From: Chryseobacterium sp. 3008163 | GTDB taxonomy: Bacteria; Bacteroidota; Bacteroidia; Flavobacteriales; Weeksellaceae | Direction of reading: 5' to 3' | Length of the DNA: 64,000 bases | Assembly (NCBI RefSeq): GCF_003669035.1 | Contig: NZ_CP033070.1 | Span: forward strand, 2,418,001 to 2,482,000 | Shown: positions 48,908 through 57,365 of the stretch, piece after piece | How positions within the stretch are numbered: position 1 is the first letter of the stretch | Layout of the letters: each line of letters begins with the position of its first letter | Made by a program: the position numbers and the translations under genes | Notes under the pieces: generated by a model | The model's input: the letters and a program-made list of their open reading frames with translations, nothing else | What the model was told of the DNA's origin: nothing | Databases searched by the model: none

Positions 48908-49357
48908 ATGAAAGGTGCTGGAATCATTGAGTCTTTAGTAGGCGAAGAATTGAGAGATGGAACAATTCAATCGTATTTTTATGAAAATGAATTACAGGAT
49001 TTAGTCTATAAAACATATTTAAAGTTTGCTAACAAGTGGATTGAAGTTATTATTACAGATGGTGTAATCGTAGTTCGATTATGTGACGAAAATGTTGCCA
49101 ATTATAAAGAATATGGAAGTGATGAATACAAGTATACAACAGAAAAATTTTCTGTTGTATTTCCAGAATTTCGAAAATATATTTCTCATAAACTATTGTA
49201 TTTTAAAGAAATAGTGTCAAAATATAATGAAAAAATAAATTTCGGAATTAGTCTTTACTTTTCAAATGATTTAGTTATTACAATTTTTAATAATCATACT
49301 GGTAAAAATGAAATTGTTTTTAGAAGAATTGAAAAAAAAGATTTTAAAGAAATTTGA
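48908..49357 (+). CDS. uncharacterised 149-residue cytoplasmic protein
   Basis: I do not recognise this protein. It has no signal peptide or membrane segment, is rich in Lys, Glu and aromatic residues, and alternates predicted strands and helices (VYKTYLKFANKWIEVIITDGVIVVRL, FPEFRKYISHKLLYFKEIVSKYN). Size and composition resemble small immunity-type proteins seen near toxin loci, but no toxin is next to it. It stands alone between DUF2520 and the sigma operon. Confidence 0.55.
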   Translation: MKGAGIIESLVGEELRDGTIQSYFYENELQDLVYKTYLKFANKWIEVIITDGVIVVRLCDENVANYKEYGSDEYKYTTEKFSVVFPEFRKYISHKLLYFKEIVSKYNEKINFGISLYFSNDLVITIFNNHTGKNEIVFRRIEKKDFKEI

Positions 49358-49420
49358 AGTTTATAATTATTAAGTTAAAACATTTGGACTCAAAATTGAA
49401 TAAGTAATTTAACTTTTAAA

Positions 49421-49428
49421 TACTTTTG
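49421..49428 (+). promoter_or_regulatory. candidate -7 box of the ECF sigma operon
   Basis: TACTTTTG fits TAnnTTTG and lies 25 bases before the start at 49454, which suggests expression by the primary sigma factor. Confidence 0.45.
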
Positions 49429-49453
49429 TAATCCAAAACAATGAAAGCATCTT

Positions 49454-50005
49454 ATGAAGATTAAAGACGCAGAGATTATTGCGCTAATGCAAGACCCCCG
49501 AACCCAGGAGAAGGGAGTTCGTGTGCTGATGGATGCTTATCAGAGTAGATTGTATTGGCATATCAGAAGAATCATTGTTGACGGAGACCTTGCTCAGGAC
49601 ACTTTGCAGGAGACTTTCATCAAAGCATATCAGAATTTTTACCAGTTCAAAAATGATAGTCAGCTGTACACATGGCTGTACAGAATTGCAACCAATGAAG
49701 CGTTACAGCAAATCAACAAGCTGAAGAAAATGCAGAAAACGGATGAAGATCCGGAGTATTACATGCAAAATTTAGTGGCAGATAATGTGCACAGTGATGC
49801 TGAAGAAATACAGGTCTTCTTGCAGAAAGCCATACAAAGCCTGCCTGAGAAGCAGAAACTGGTATTTATGATGCGGTATTATGATGATTTGCCCTATGAA
49901 GAAATATCCAAAATTGTGGATATGTCGGTGGGGACTTTAAAAACAAATTATCACTATGCCAAGCAGAAAATAGAAGAATATATTAAAGAAAATTACGAAA
50001 GATAA
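49454..50005 (+). CDS. ECF-type RNA polymerase sigma factor
   Basis: The 183-residue sigma-70-family protein has region 2 (YQSRLYWHIRRIIVDGDLAQDTLQETFIKAYQNFYQF, with TWLYRIATNEALQQINK) and region 4 (LPEKQKLVFMMRYYDDLPYEEISKIVDMSVGTLKTNYHYAKQKIEEYI). I take ATG 49454; ATG 49441 is out of frame. It is followed 18 bases later by a membrane protein with tandem repeats that looks like its anti-sigma partner, then by a secreted small protein. The signal is unknown; the operon layout fits an envelope-stress or surface-sensing switch. Confidence 0.9.
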   Translation: MKIKDAEIIALMQDPRTQEKGVRVLMDAYQSRLYWHIRRIIVDGDLAQDTLQETFIKAYQNFYQFKNDSQLYTWLYRIATNEALQQINKLKKMQKTDEDPEYYMQNLVADNVHSDAEEIQVFLQKAIQSLPEKQKLVFMMRYYDDLPYEEISKIVDMSVGTLKTNYHYAKQKIEEYIKENYER

Positions 50006-50023
50006 TTTTTTAGAAACAACGAC

Positions 50024-50749
50024 ATGAAAGATTTTGATCTAGATAAATTAGAACGCAAGAACATTTACGCAGTTCCTGAGAATATGTTTGAAAATATTCA
50101 GGATAGCGTATTGGGTAAGGTGAATGATTTTGATCTGGATAATTTAGAACGCGAAAACATTTACACAGTTCCTGAAAATATGTTTGAAGATATTCAAAAG
50201 AGAGTATTGGGTAACATCAATGATTTTGATCTTGAAAACTTAGAGCGCAAGAATATTTATAAAGTTTCTGCAAATATTTTTGAAAACATTCAGGAGAAGG
50301 TATTGAGCGAGATAAAGGCAGATAAAAAAGCACCTATTTTTAAATTAAATTGGGGATATGCAGCAGCAGCTTCCTTGGCGTTGATTTTTGGGTCTACTTT
50401 TTTGTATAATTCTTTTTCTGATTCAAATAAAGATCAGGATTTTACAGAAAATTATGCAACAAACTCCGCTCCAAAAAAAGAAAGCGAGATTGCTTATGAG
50501 ACTTTAAAATCTGATTTAACTTCTGTTGAAAATAACAATCAAACAATTGACAATCAGCAGACAAATCCACAGATAAGAACGGTTGCTGATATTCCTCAGA
50601 AAACGGAAGCAAAGCCACAAACGGTGAAACCGGTTTCTAAGAAAACAGAAGCTCAAATGGCAGAATATTTAGATTCGTTTTCTAATTCTGAAATTACAGA
50701 ATTAGCCAACAATTCAACGCAGGATGTTTATTTGGACTTATATAATTAA
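50024..50749 (+). CDS. probable anti-sigma-type membrane protein with three 32-residue repeats
   Basis: The 241-residue protein starts with three tandem repeats of 32 residues (3-34, 35-66, 67-98), each near the pattern FDLDxLERxNIYxVPENMFExIQ. One transmembrane helix follows at ~107-124 (WGYAAAASLALIFGSTFLY), then a Lys/Thr/Gln-rich periplasmic part and a C-terminal AEYLDSFSNSEITELAN segment. Relatives that I know of carry a single copy of the repeat before the helix. Position directly after an ECF sigma gene suggests that the N-terminal part binds sigma; this is inference. Confidence 0.7.
   Translation: MKDFDLDKLERKNIYAVPENMFENIQDSVLGKVNDFDLDNLERENIYTVPENMFEDIQKRVLGNINDFDLENLERKNIYKVSANIFENIQEKVLSEIKADKKAPIFKLNWGYAAAASLALIFGSTFLYNSFSDSNKDQDFTENYATNSAPKKESEIAYETLKSDLTSVENNNQTIDNQQTNPQIRTVADIPQKTEAKPQTVKPVSKKTEAQMAEYLDSFSNSEITELANNSTQDVYLDLYN
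50030..50317 (+). repeat. three tandem 96-bp repeats inside the anti-sigma-like gene
   Basis: Each unit is 96 bp and encodes 32 residues (50030-50125, 50126-50221, 50222-50317). Copies 1 and 2 are the more alike at DNA level; copy 3 is more diverged. The in-frame array suggests recent duplication. Confidence 0.85.
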
Positions 50750-50756
50750 AAGAGAG

Positions 50757-51269
50757 ATGAAAAAAATATTATTTGCACTTCTTGTTATTTATGGCTTTGG
50801 CTTAAATGCCCAGAAGACGGATTACGACTGGAAAAAGATGGATCCTAAGCAAAGAAAAGAAGTTATCAATAATCTTTCGCCTGACGAGAGAAAAGCGCTT
50901 CTTACGCAGTTTAGAAATAATATGGTGCTTGATAATCTTGATGTAGACCCGAAAGATAAAAACGAATTTACAGCAATGTATAACGAATATCTGGATAACC
51001 AGAAGAAAATAAAGAGTCAGTTTGATTCTAATTTTAACCCGGAAACATTATCAGAAGACGAAGCGAAAGTGAAACTGCAGCAGAGTTTTGATGTAGGACA
51101 AAAATTATTAGATAACAGAAAAAAATATGCGGAAAAGATGCAAACAGTCATTCCGTGCCAGAAAGTTTTGAAGTTGTTTCAATCGGAAGGTATGATGAGA
51201 GATAAGATGAATGAAAGAAAACCTCAAGATGGGAAGAATAGGGGTTCAAAACCCAAGCAAAACCCATAA
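50757..51269 (+). CDS. secreted small helical protein of the sigma operon
   Basis: The start MKKILFALLVIYGFGLNAQ at 50757 gives a signal peptide; upstream in-frame codons lie inside the preceding gene. The mature part is helical, charged and Asp/Lys-rich (LSPDERKALLTQFRNNM, LSEDEAKVKLQQSFDVGQKLLDNRKKY), of the Spy/CpxP style of small periplasmic proteins often found with ECF sigma factors in Bacteroidota. The function is unknown; a chaperone or sensor part in the operon is possible. It lies 7 bases after the anti-sigma-like gene and ends before a terminator at 51292. Confidence 0.65.
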   Translation: MKKILFALLVIYGFGLNAQKTDYDWKKMDPKQRKEVINNLSPDERKALLTQFRNNMVLDNLDVDPKDKNEFTAMYNEYLDNQKKIKSQFDSNFNPETLSEDEAKVKLQQSFDVGQKLLDNRKKYAEKMQTVIPCQKVLKLFQSEGMMRDKMNERKPQDGKNRGSKPKQNP

Positions 51270-51291
51270 TAGTTTATTTTTTTAATGTTGG

Positions 51292-51325
51292 ACGACCCTT
51301 GCAATTTATTGTGAGGGTCGTTTAA
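51292..51325 (+). terminator. terminator of the ECF sigma operon
   Basis: ACGACCCT (51292-51299) and AGGGTCGT (51314-51321) form a perfect 8-bp stem. A diverged copy of this hairpin lies at about 52454-52482, in front of the next paralogue. Confidence 0.7.
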
Positions 51326-51374
51326 TTTTGAAAAATTTCAGGAAAATTTAATTTACTTATCAATCTCTAATCTT

Positions 51375-51382
51375 TATTTTTG
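51375..51382 (+). promoter_or_regulatory. candidate -7 box of the first secreted paralogue
   Basis: TATTTTTG fits TAnnTTTG and lies only 11 bases before the start, so the leader would be very short. Confidence 0.4.
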
Positions 51383-51392
51383 TAAAAATTTA

Positions 51393-52430
51393 ATGATGAA
51401 AAAACTTCTTTTATTTCTTCTATTTTCTGTTTCGCTCATTGCTCAGAAAACGGAAACGATTAATTTCAAGCAAAACATTAAAGATAAAAAAGGACTTACA
51501 AAATCACTTACTTTTATTGATAATAGACAAGATAAAAGCATAGGAATAATAGATGATAAAGGAGAATTAGTAGAAGTAAAATTTGAAAATCAAGATGTGA
51601 AAAGCCACATAGAAAACTCGTTTTTGGAAGACAATAAAAAGACTGGAAACAAAGATATTGTTATAATACTGGAAGAATTAAAAGTCTATAACGAGCAGGA
51701 TCAAGATAAAGAATACCCTTATGCCAAAACTAAAATAAAAATCTCAAGTTTTCTAAAAAGAAATAATAATTACTACTTTATTTACCGTTTTGAGAATGTG
51801 ATTGTCTGTAATCCAAAAAGTGTGGCACATGCACCTAAATATTTGGCTGAGCAGATTTCAGAAATTATCACAGAGTTTATAAAGGCCTCTTATTCTAATA
51901 CAATTACCTCTTATTCTATTCCTGAAAATGAGATTCATAATTACAAAGGATATTTAAATAAAAACTATAAAGCCTTCAACAATTCTGAATTAAGAGAGGG
52001 TGTTTATACAGATTTTAAAAGCTTTTATAACCAAGAACCCAATGGTGATTATTCTATTGGAAAAAATAAAAAAGGCAAAGTAGTAAGATTGATGCATAAA
52101 GATCTGCAAACCTCCTTATCTGAAATGTTCTGCTATGTGGAAGGAGGGAAGGCTTACAAACTTACACCAGTTGGTTTTGATGAAATGAAAAAAGATGAAA
52201 ATGGGTTTTATATTTACTCTTCAAGAGCAAACCTTTTTGCAGAATCTAAAACTGGAGGTGTTCTTGTTGGTGCTGTTGCGGGAGGGATTGTAGGTGCTGT
52301 TATTGGTGCAGCAATAGATTCAGGATCGAACAAGAACAGTGGGGCGGTAAATGGCATGGGTTTTAAATCTACAATAGAAGCAAATATTTACATTGATTCT
52401 TTAACAGGAGCTTATGTTTTTCAAAAATAA
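51393..52430 (+). CDS. secreted protein of unknown function, first of a paralogous pair
   Basis: The 345-residue product has a signal peptide (MMKKLLLFLLFSVSLIAQ) and then a body without a recognised domain. Notable stretches are SLTFIDNRQDKSIG, KDIVIILEELKVY and YVEGGKAYKLTPVGFDEM. A Gly-rich hydrophobic segment lies near residue 288-308 (GGVLVGAVAGGIVGAVIGAA). The C-terminus has IYIDSLTGAYVF. It is a paralogue of 52525-53556 with the same order of motifs but clear divergence, and both are preceded by similar hairpin sequences. Location and role are unknown; probably envelope or secreted. Confidence 0.6.
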   Translation: MMKKLLLFLLFSVSLIAQKTETINFKQNIKDKKGLTKSLTFIDNRQDKSIGIIDDKGELVEVKFENQDVKSHIENSFLEDNKKTGNKDIVIILEELKVYNEQDQDKEYPYAKTKIKISSFLKRNNNYYFIYRFENVIVCNPKSVAHAPKYLAEQISEIITEFIKASYSNTITSYSIPENEIHNYKGYLNKNYKAFNNSELREGVYTDFKSFYNQEPNGDYSIGKNKKGKVVRLMHKDLQTSLSEMFCYVEGGKAYKLTPVGFDEMKKDENGFYIYSSRANLFAESKTGGVLVGAVAGGIVGAVIGAAIDSGSNKNSGAVNGMGFKSTIEANIYIDSLTGAYVFQK

Positions 52431-52499
52431 ATTATAATAATCATAATTAATTCAACCCTTTCAATTTATTGCGAGGGTCGTTTAAGTTAAATTAATTCC

Positions 52500-52507
52500 T
52501 ACTTTTG
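52500..52507 (+). promoter_or_regulatory. candidate -7 box of the second secreted paralogue
   Basis: TACTTTTG fits TAnnTTTG and lies 17 bases before the start. Confidence 0.4.
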
Positions 52508-52524
52508 AAATAAATCTTTACATA

Positions 52525-53556
52525 ATGAAAAAAATAATTCGAATCATATTTATTCTTTTTTCAGTTATTTGTTTTGCGCAAGGTGAAGAAATCATCAAGG
52601 AGCGAGGAAATCTTTCAAACCCTAAAGGAAATATCTACAAATCTCTCGAAGTAATTGATCAGAGAGAAGATAAAAAGATAGGAGAAATGCCTTTTGGAGA
52701 TGATAAAAAAGTAAGAGAAATCGTTTTTCCGGTTACTGCAAATGCTTTTTTAAGCAAATGGTACACAGATAGCAATCATAAAGGCGGAAAACACGAACTG
52801 ATTTTAGTTTTAAAGAAATTAAAGACCACAATAGGCGAAACTTCTAGTAAAGAAACAGAGGCTGACGTAGAATTTTCTGCTCAAACCTTTCTGAAAGAAG
52901 GTGACCGATATTCATTTTTGTATAAAAAAGATACGGTGTACAGTTTTAAAAGTAAAAATATTTCAGATGTTGTTGTAAAAAACATTCCAGTAGTTTTTGC
53001 GATGTTTATGAAGAAAACATTTACGAAGAAGGCTGATGACAAATTTGTTACATCAGATGCTTTAGCAGATTATGAATCTTATGTCAAAAGTAATTCTGAA
53101 GCCTATACAAGCAGTCAATTAAAAGATGGGATTTATTTAGACCATCAATCTTTTCTGCATCAAGCTCCATTACAAGGAAAATATATTTTTGAAAGAAATG
53201 GCAAAGGAGATGTTACAAAAGCCATAAAAGACGAGAACGGAAAAAAAGATAAAATCTCAGCACACGAAATGTTTGCTTACATAGAAAATGGGAAAATCTA
53301 CAAACATACTTTTTCTGGATTTATGGAAGTATTTAAAAATGAAAAAGGATTTTATCTGATGAGTAACCGAGGCAATATTCTACCTGTAAAACCATCTTCA
53401 TTCTCTGTTGGAGTCGGTGGAGTATACAATGGGATTGCCATCGGGCTTGTAAGTGTAATCGACAGAAGCATCATACAAAATAAAATGAAAAGAGATGAAA
53501 TTATGGAAATTTACATAGATCCTCTTACTGGAGAATATGATTTTTCTGATGAATAG
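52525..53556 (+). CDS. secreted protein of unknown function, second of a paralogous pair
   Basis: The 343-residue product has a signal peptide (MKKIIRIIFILFSVICFAQ) and follows the preceding paralogue through SLEVIDQREDKKIGEM, HELILVLKKLK, LKDGIYLDHQSFLHQAP and YIDPLTGEYDF. The Gly-rich segment of the first copy is shorter here (SVGVGGVYNGIAIGLVSVI). No domain is recognised. The two copies probably arose by tandem duplication together with the hairpin in front. Confidence 0.6.
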   Translation: MKKIIRIIFILFSVICFAQGEEIIKERGNLSNPKGNIYKSLEVIDQREDKKIGEMPFGDDKKVREIVFPVTANAFLSKWYTDSNHKGGKHELILVLKKLKTTIGETSSKETEADVEFSAQTFLKEGDRYSFLYKKDTVYSFKSKNISDVVVKNIPVVFAMFMKKTFTKKADDKFVTSDALADYESYVKSNSEAYTSSQLKDGIYLDHQSFLHQAPLQGKYIFERNGKGDVTKAIKDENGKKDKISAHEMFAYIENGKIYKHTFSGFMEVFKNEKGFYLMSNRGNILPVKPSSFSVGVGGVYNGIAIGLVSVIDRSIIQNKMKRDEIMEIYIDPLTGEYDFSDE

Positions 53557-53642
53557 ACAATTTAGATTTCTAAAAGGTGTTCTGTTTTAACAAAATAAAC
53601 GCATCCTGCAAAATTAAGAGAGACGATTTGTCCCTCTTTTTT

Positions 53643-53650
53643 TATCTTTG
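53643..53650 (+). promoter_or_regulatory. candidate -7 box of lepA
   Basis: TATCTTTG fits TAnnTTTG and lies 20 bases before the start of lepA. Confidence 0.4.
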
Positions 53651-53669
53651 CAAATTACATAGTTCTTAA

Positions 53670-55466
53670 ATGAAAAACATACGAAATTTTTGCATAATCG
53701 CCCATATTGACCACGGTAAATCTACTTTGGCAGACCGTCTTTTGGAGTACACCAACACGGTGACTCAGAGAGAATTACAATCTCAGACGCTTGATGATAT
53801 GGATTTGGAAAAAGAACGTGGGATCACGATAAAATCTCACGCCATCCAGATGGATTATGAGCTTAATGGCGAAAAATATATTTTAAACCTTATTGATACG
53901 CCGGGACACGTAGATTTTTCTTACGAAGTTTCCCGTTCGATTGCAGCTTGTGAAGGTGCACTTTTGATTGTTGATGCTGCACAAAGTATTCAGGCACAGA
54001 CAATTAGTAATTTGTATCTGGCTTTAGAAAATGACTTGGAAATTATTCCGATTCTAAATAAAATTGACCTTCCATCAGCGAATCCTGAAGAAGTTACCGA
54101 CGAAATTATGGGACTGATCGGATGTAAATACGAAGATGTTCTTAGAGTTTCCGGGAAAACGGGAGAAGGAGTTCATGATTTGTTGGAACAAATTGTAAAA
54201 AGAGTTCCGCCACCAGTTGGAGACCCTGACGCGCCACTTCAGGCTTTGATTTTTGACTCGGTTTATAATCCATTTAGAGGAATTGAAGCGTATTTCAAAG
54301 TGGTGAACGGAAGTATTTCTAAAAACGAGAAAATCATGTTTTTTGCTACAGGTAAAGAATACGGTGCAGATGAGGTAGGAACTTTAAAACTAAAACAGGT
54401 TCCGAAAAAGACAATTGAATGTGGTGATGTAGGATATATTATTTCCGGGATTAAAGATGCCCGTGAAGTGAAAGTGGGAGATACGATTACTTCTTTCGTA
54501 AATCCTGCAGCTGCAGCGATTGACGGATTTGAGGAAGTAAAACCAATGGTTTTTGCCGGAATTTATCCGATCGAATCTGAGGATTTTGAAGAATTAAGAT
54601 TTTCATTAGAAAAATTAAGGCTGAATGATGCTTCTTTGGTTTTCGAACCTGAAAGTTCAGCAGCTCTTGGTTTCGGTTTCCGTTGCGGATTCTTAGGAAT
54701 GCTCCATATGGAAATTGTGCAGGAAAGACTGGATAGAGAATTTAATATGGACGTGATCACGACCGTTCCCAACGTATCGTATTTAGGATATTCTAAAAGA
54801 GAACCGGACGTTTCGATTTTAATTAACAACCCATCTGAAATGATTGATCCCAATCTTTTAGACAGAGTGGAAGAGCCTTATATCAAAGCTTCTATCATTA
54901 CAAAATCTGACTTTGTTGGATCTGTAATGACACTTTGTATCGAGAAAAGAGGTGAAATCGTTAACCAAAGTTATTTGACTGCCGATAGAGTAGAGCTTAC
55001 TTTCAATATGCCTTTGGCTGAGGTTGTTTTCGATTTTTACGATCGTCTGAAATCTATTTCTAAAGGATATGCATCTTTCGATTATTCACCAATCGGGATG
55101 CGTGCTTCGAAATTGGTAAAAATGGATATTCTTATCAACGGAGATATGGTAGACGCTTTATCTTCATTGATTCACGATTCTAATGCTTATTATATAGGTA
55201 AAAAAATGTGTGAAAAGCTTCGTGAACTGATCCCGAGACAGCAGTTTGATATCGCTGTTCAGGCAGCGTTGGGAGCGAAAGTTATTGCAAGAGAAACGAT
55301 TAAAGCCTTGAGAAAAGACGTTACCGCAAAATGTTATGGTGGTGATATTTCAAGAAAGAGAAAACTTCTTGAAAAGCAGAAAGAAGGGAAGAAAAAGATG
55401 AAGCAGATTGGTAGAGTAGAAGTGCCGCAGTCGGCATTTATGGCTGTTTTGAAGCTGAATGATTAA
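53670..55466 (+). CDS. lepA: elongation factor 4 (LepA), ribosome back-translocase GTPase
   Basis: The 598-residue GTPase has G1 [11 protein letters not shown], switch region [13 protein letters not shown]3 [17 protein letters not shown] and G4 LNKIDLPSA. Domains II and III and the LepA-specific C-terminal domain follow ([64 protein letters not shown]). It helps stalled or mis-translocated ribosomes and assists 30S assembly. Length is standard. It has its own terminator. Confidence 0.97.
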   Translation: MKNIRNFCIIAHIDHGKSTLADRLLEYTNTVTQRELQSQTLDDMDLEKERGITIKSHAIQMDYELNGEKYILNLIDTPGHVDFSYEVSRSIAACEGALLIVDAAQSIQAQTISNLYLALENDLEIIPILNKIDLPSANPEEVTDEIMGLIGCKYEDVLRVSGKTGEGVHDLLEQIVKRVPPPVGDPDAPLQALIFDSVYNPFRGIEAYFKVVNGSISKNEKIMFFATGKEYGADEVGTLKLKQVPKKTIECGDVGYIISGIKDAREVKVGDTITSFVNPAAAAIDGFEEVKPMVFAGIYPIESEDFEELRFSLEKLRLNDASLVFEPESSAALGFGFRCGFLGMLHMEIVQERLDREFNMDVITTVPNVSYLGYSKREPDVSILINNPSEMIDPNLLDRVEEPYIKASIITKSDFVGSVMTLCIEKRGEIVNQSYLTADRVELTFNMPLAEVVFDFYDRLKSISKGYASFDYSPIGMRASKLVKMDILINGDMVDALSSLIHDSNAYYIGKKMCEKLRELIPRQQFDIAVQAALGAKVIARETIKALRKDVTAKCYGGDISRKRKLLEKQKEGKKKMKQIGRVEVPQSAFMAVLKLND

Positions 55467-55502
55467 GCAAAGAGCCAAGTAAAAAGGCAAAAGATAAAAG
55501 TA

Positions 55503-55533
55503 AAATCCGCAGAAAAAATCTGCGGATTTTTTA
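55503..55533 (+). terminator. terminator of lepA
   Basis: AAATCCGCAGA (55503-55513) pairs with TCTGCGGATTT (55519-55529), followed by T. Confidence 0.88.
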
Positions 55534-55538
55534 TTGAA

Positions 55539-55562
55539 AAACCGTTTCAACTGAAACGGTTT
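55539..55562 (-). terminator. terminator-like inverted repeat after the DUF1579 gene
   Basis: AACCGTTTCA and TGAAACGGTT style arms of 11 bp around a 2-base centre; read on the minus strand it is followed by TTT and lies 5 bases after the stop at 55568. Confidence 0.6.
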
Positions 55563-55567
55563 GCTAT

Positions 55568-56206
55568 CTATTTTTTGGTATATTTTATCTCCATCGTCTT
55601 ATACTCCTTGCCTGTTTTAGAATCAGGACCGTACATTTCGAGGGTTTGATGCGTGTCATCCACAAAAGTATAGACTTCTCTCACGTCGTAGTCTTTTCCG
55701 GGCCTTGATGGGTCGGTCATTTTTCCTTTAAATTCAATTGATTTTTTGGAAGCGTTCCAGTCACCCTCCATAGTCATCAATCCGGTTCCCATATTATCGA
55801 TCCACGTGCTTACAAACTTCTTTTTAGAATTGTCATACCCTGTAATGCTCATTCCTTCAAAAGGCATTCCCATAAAATCTCCTTTGTGTTCGCTGGTTTG
55901 ATAACGTCCGTCAAAGATCATTTTATTGGTCGTTGTTGACGTGCTTGTCATAGGTTTTCCGCCGTCTTCCATCCACATCGTGTTCTCACCAGACCATGCT
56001 CCGTCAGATTTTGCAAGCATTTTCTGCATGTCTCCCGGCGTTGCATAATCCATCCAAGCTTTGTTAGCGGTTGCAGAATCTATTGGTTTCCATTCTTCTT
56101 TTTCCGTAGATTCGGTTGCGTCTGAACCTGTTTTTACATCCATTTTCACTTTATCGCAAGCGACAAACAATAACGTAGTACAAGCTGCGAAGAATAAATT
56201 TTTCAT
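55568..56206 (-). CDS. DUF1579 lipoprotein
   Basis: The 212-residue product has a lipobox (LLFVACD, Cys17). The DUF1579 domain covers ~55-210 (AWSGENTMWMEDGG, YQTSEHKGDFMGMPFEGMSITGYDNSKKKFVSTWIDNMGTGLM, YTFVDDTHQTLEMYG). The family folds as a beta-barrel-like unit of unknown function, possibly binding small molecules in the envelope. It is transcribed away from the Nudix regulator gene. Confidence 0.82.
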   Translation of the reverse strand: MKNLFFAACTTLLFVACDKVKMDVKTGSDATESTEKEEWKPIDSATANKAWMDYATPGDMQKMLAKSDGAWSGENTMWMEDGGKPMTSTSTTTNKMIFDGRYQTSEHKGDFMGMPFEGMSITGYDNSKKKFVSTWIDNMGTGLMTMEGDWNASKKSIEFKGKMTDPSRPGKDYDVREVYTFVDDTHQTLEMYGPDSKTGKEYKTMEIKYTKK

Positions 56207-56297
56207 AATTGTTTAGTTTTAAGTTGATTATAAATTTAATAAAAAATAAGATTCAAAAAATTATTATTTTAATCCCGATATTAATAAGTAATAGTTG

Positions 56298-56305
56298 TAG
56301 TTTTG
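56298..56305 (+). promoter_or_regulatory. candidate -7 box of the Nudix regulator gene
   Basis: TAGTTTTG fits TAnnTTTG and lies 25 bases before the start at 56330. Confidence 0.45.
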
Positions 56306-56329
56306 TGTACTCATAACGCAAATTGAATT

Positions 56330-57025
56330 ATGGATTCTCCAAAAAAACTACAGGATATCAAAGTTGCTGTCGATGCCGTTATTTTCGGATATTTTGATAA
56401 AAAAGATTTACAACTTCTTTTAATTAAGAGAAATATTGAACCATTCAAAGGTGGTTGGGCATTACCGGGTGGTTTGGTTTTGGATGACGAGAACCTAGAT
56501 GACGCTGTAAAAAGAGAATTACACGAAGAAGCGGGCATAAAGCCTGATTTTTTGGAGCAACTCTACACATTTGGCAATGTAGGTCGTGATCCAAGAAATA
56601 GAGTAGTTTCCATTGCTTATTTGGGCTTAGTCAATCCGTCTTATCATGAGTTGTTTGCAGATTCAGATGCAGAAGACGCGCAATGGTTCAGTGTCAATGA
56701 GCTTCCGAAATTAGCTTTTGATCATCAGACCATTATTGACATTGCTTTAAAAAGACTTCGTACAAAAATTCAATATCAGCCGATTGGTTTTAATCTTTTG
56801 AATGATGAATTTGTATTTTCTGAATTGGAGAATCTCTACAAAACTATTATCGGAAAGGAAATCGACCGCCGAAATTTCAGAAAAAAAATCATGAGCTATG
56901 GACTTCTCAACGAAACTTCTCAATTTAAAAAAGAAGGCAGCGGTAGACCAGGAAAATTATTTACTTTCAATCAGGAGAAATATAAAGAGCTTGAAGAAGA
57001 AGGTTTTTACTTCGAAATTAAATAA
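56330..57025 (+). CDS. Nudix-domain transcriptional regulator, NrtR-like
   Basis: The 231-residue protein has an N-terminal Nudix domain (VDAVIFGYFDKKDLQLLLIKR, WALPGGLVLDDE) with an intact Nudix box (G-x5-E-x7-RELHEEAGI). A C-terminal winged-helix-type domain follows (~150-231, FRKKIMSYGLLNE, GRPGKLFTFNQEKYKELEEEGF). This is the NrtR layout; NrtR binds ADP-ribose or related molecules and controls NAD genes. Here it sits before a long operon for ADP-ribose chemistry, so local control of that operon is a good guess. The Nudix catalytic residues are intact, so it may also hydrolyse ADP-ribose. Confidence 0.83.
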   Translation: MDSPKKLQDIKVAVDAVIFGYFDKKDLQLLLIKRNIEPFKGGWALPGGLVLDDENLDDAVKRELHEEAGIKPDFLEQLYTFGNVGRDPRNRVVSIAYLGLVNPSYHELFADSDAEDAQWFSVNELPKLAFDHQTIIDIALKRLRTKIQYQPIGFNLLNDEFVFSELENLYKTIIGKEIDRRNFRKKIMSYGLLNETSQFKKEGSGRPGKLFTFNQEKYKELEEEGFYFEIK

Positions 57026-57303
57026 GGTCTGAACACAAATATCACAAATGTTTAGCACTAAATTTCACAAATATTTTAATGTAAGCTAGCAGAAATATTT
57101 TTAGAAAAATACAAATTATATACATCAATAGGAACGGGCTTTAGCCCGTTTTTTAATGAATAAACATTCCATCAGCTTTAGCTAAAACTTAAATGAACAA
57201 TAATTATTTGTGCCATTCATGAAAAATATTTGTGGGATTCGTGTTTTATAAAATAAATTTTATATCTGAATATCAATTACTTAAATTTATTAGCGTAAAA
57301 TAA
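57026..57303. other. intergenic stretch with hairpin and dispersed repeat
   Basis: No gene is seen. AACGGGCT and AGCCCGTT (57133-57150) form a hairpin followed by TTTTTT, possibly the terminator of the Nudix gene. It runs into a dispersed repeat (57155-57193) whose second copy lies at 60880-60916. The rest is filled with CACAAAT- and ATTTGTG-like words. Confidence 0.55.
57155..57193 (+). repeat. dispersed intergenic repeat, copy 1
   Basis: It begins AATGAATAAA and ends CTTTAGCTAAAACTTAAA. The copy at 60880-60916 has the same ends with a diverged middle. Confidence 0.6.
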
Positions 57304-57350
57304 ACACAAATAAATTTGGCTAATAAAATCAAACCTTCTTATATTTGTGT
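57304..57350 (+). promoter_or_regulatory. promoter of the ADP-ribose operon inside a 9-bp inverted repeat
   Basis: A -33 TTTG (57315-57318) and a -7 TATATTTG (57340-57347) stand 21 bases apart, the usual Bacteroidota spacing, 19 bases before the NADAR start. ACACAAATA (57304-57312) and TATTTGTGT (57342-57350) form a perfect 9-bp inverted repeat enclosing both boxes. A regulator binding both arms would cover the promoter. The nearest candidate is the NrtR-like protein; this is inference. Confidence 0.5.
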
Positions 57351-57365
57351 AACAATAACGCAATC

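Noticed and set aside
55539..55562. Palindrome resembling parS by its GTTTCA/TGAAAC halves
   Set aside because: The centre lacks CACGTG and it sits where a terminator for the minus-strand gene is expected.
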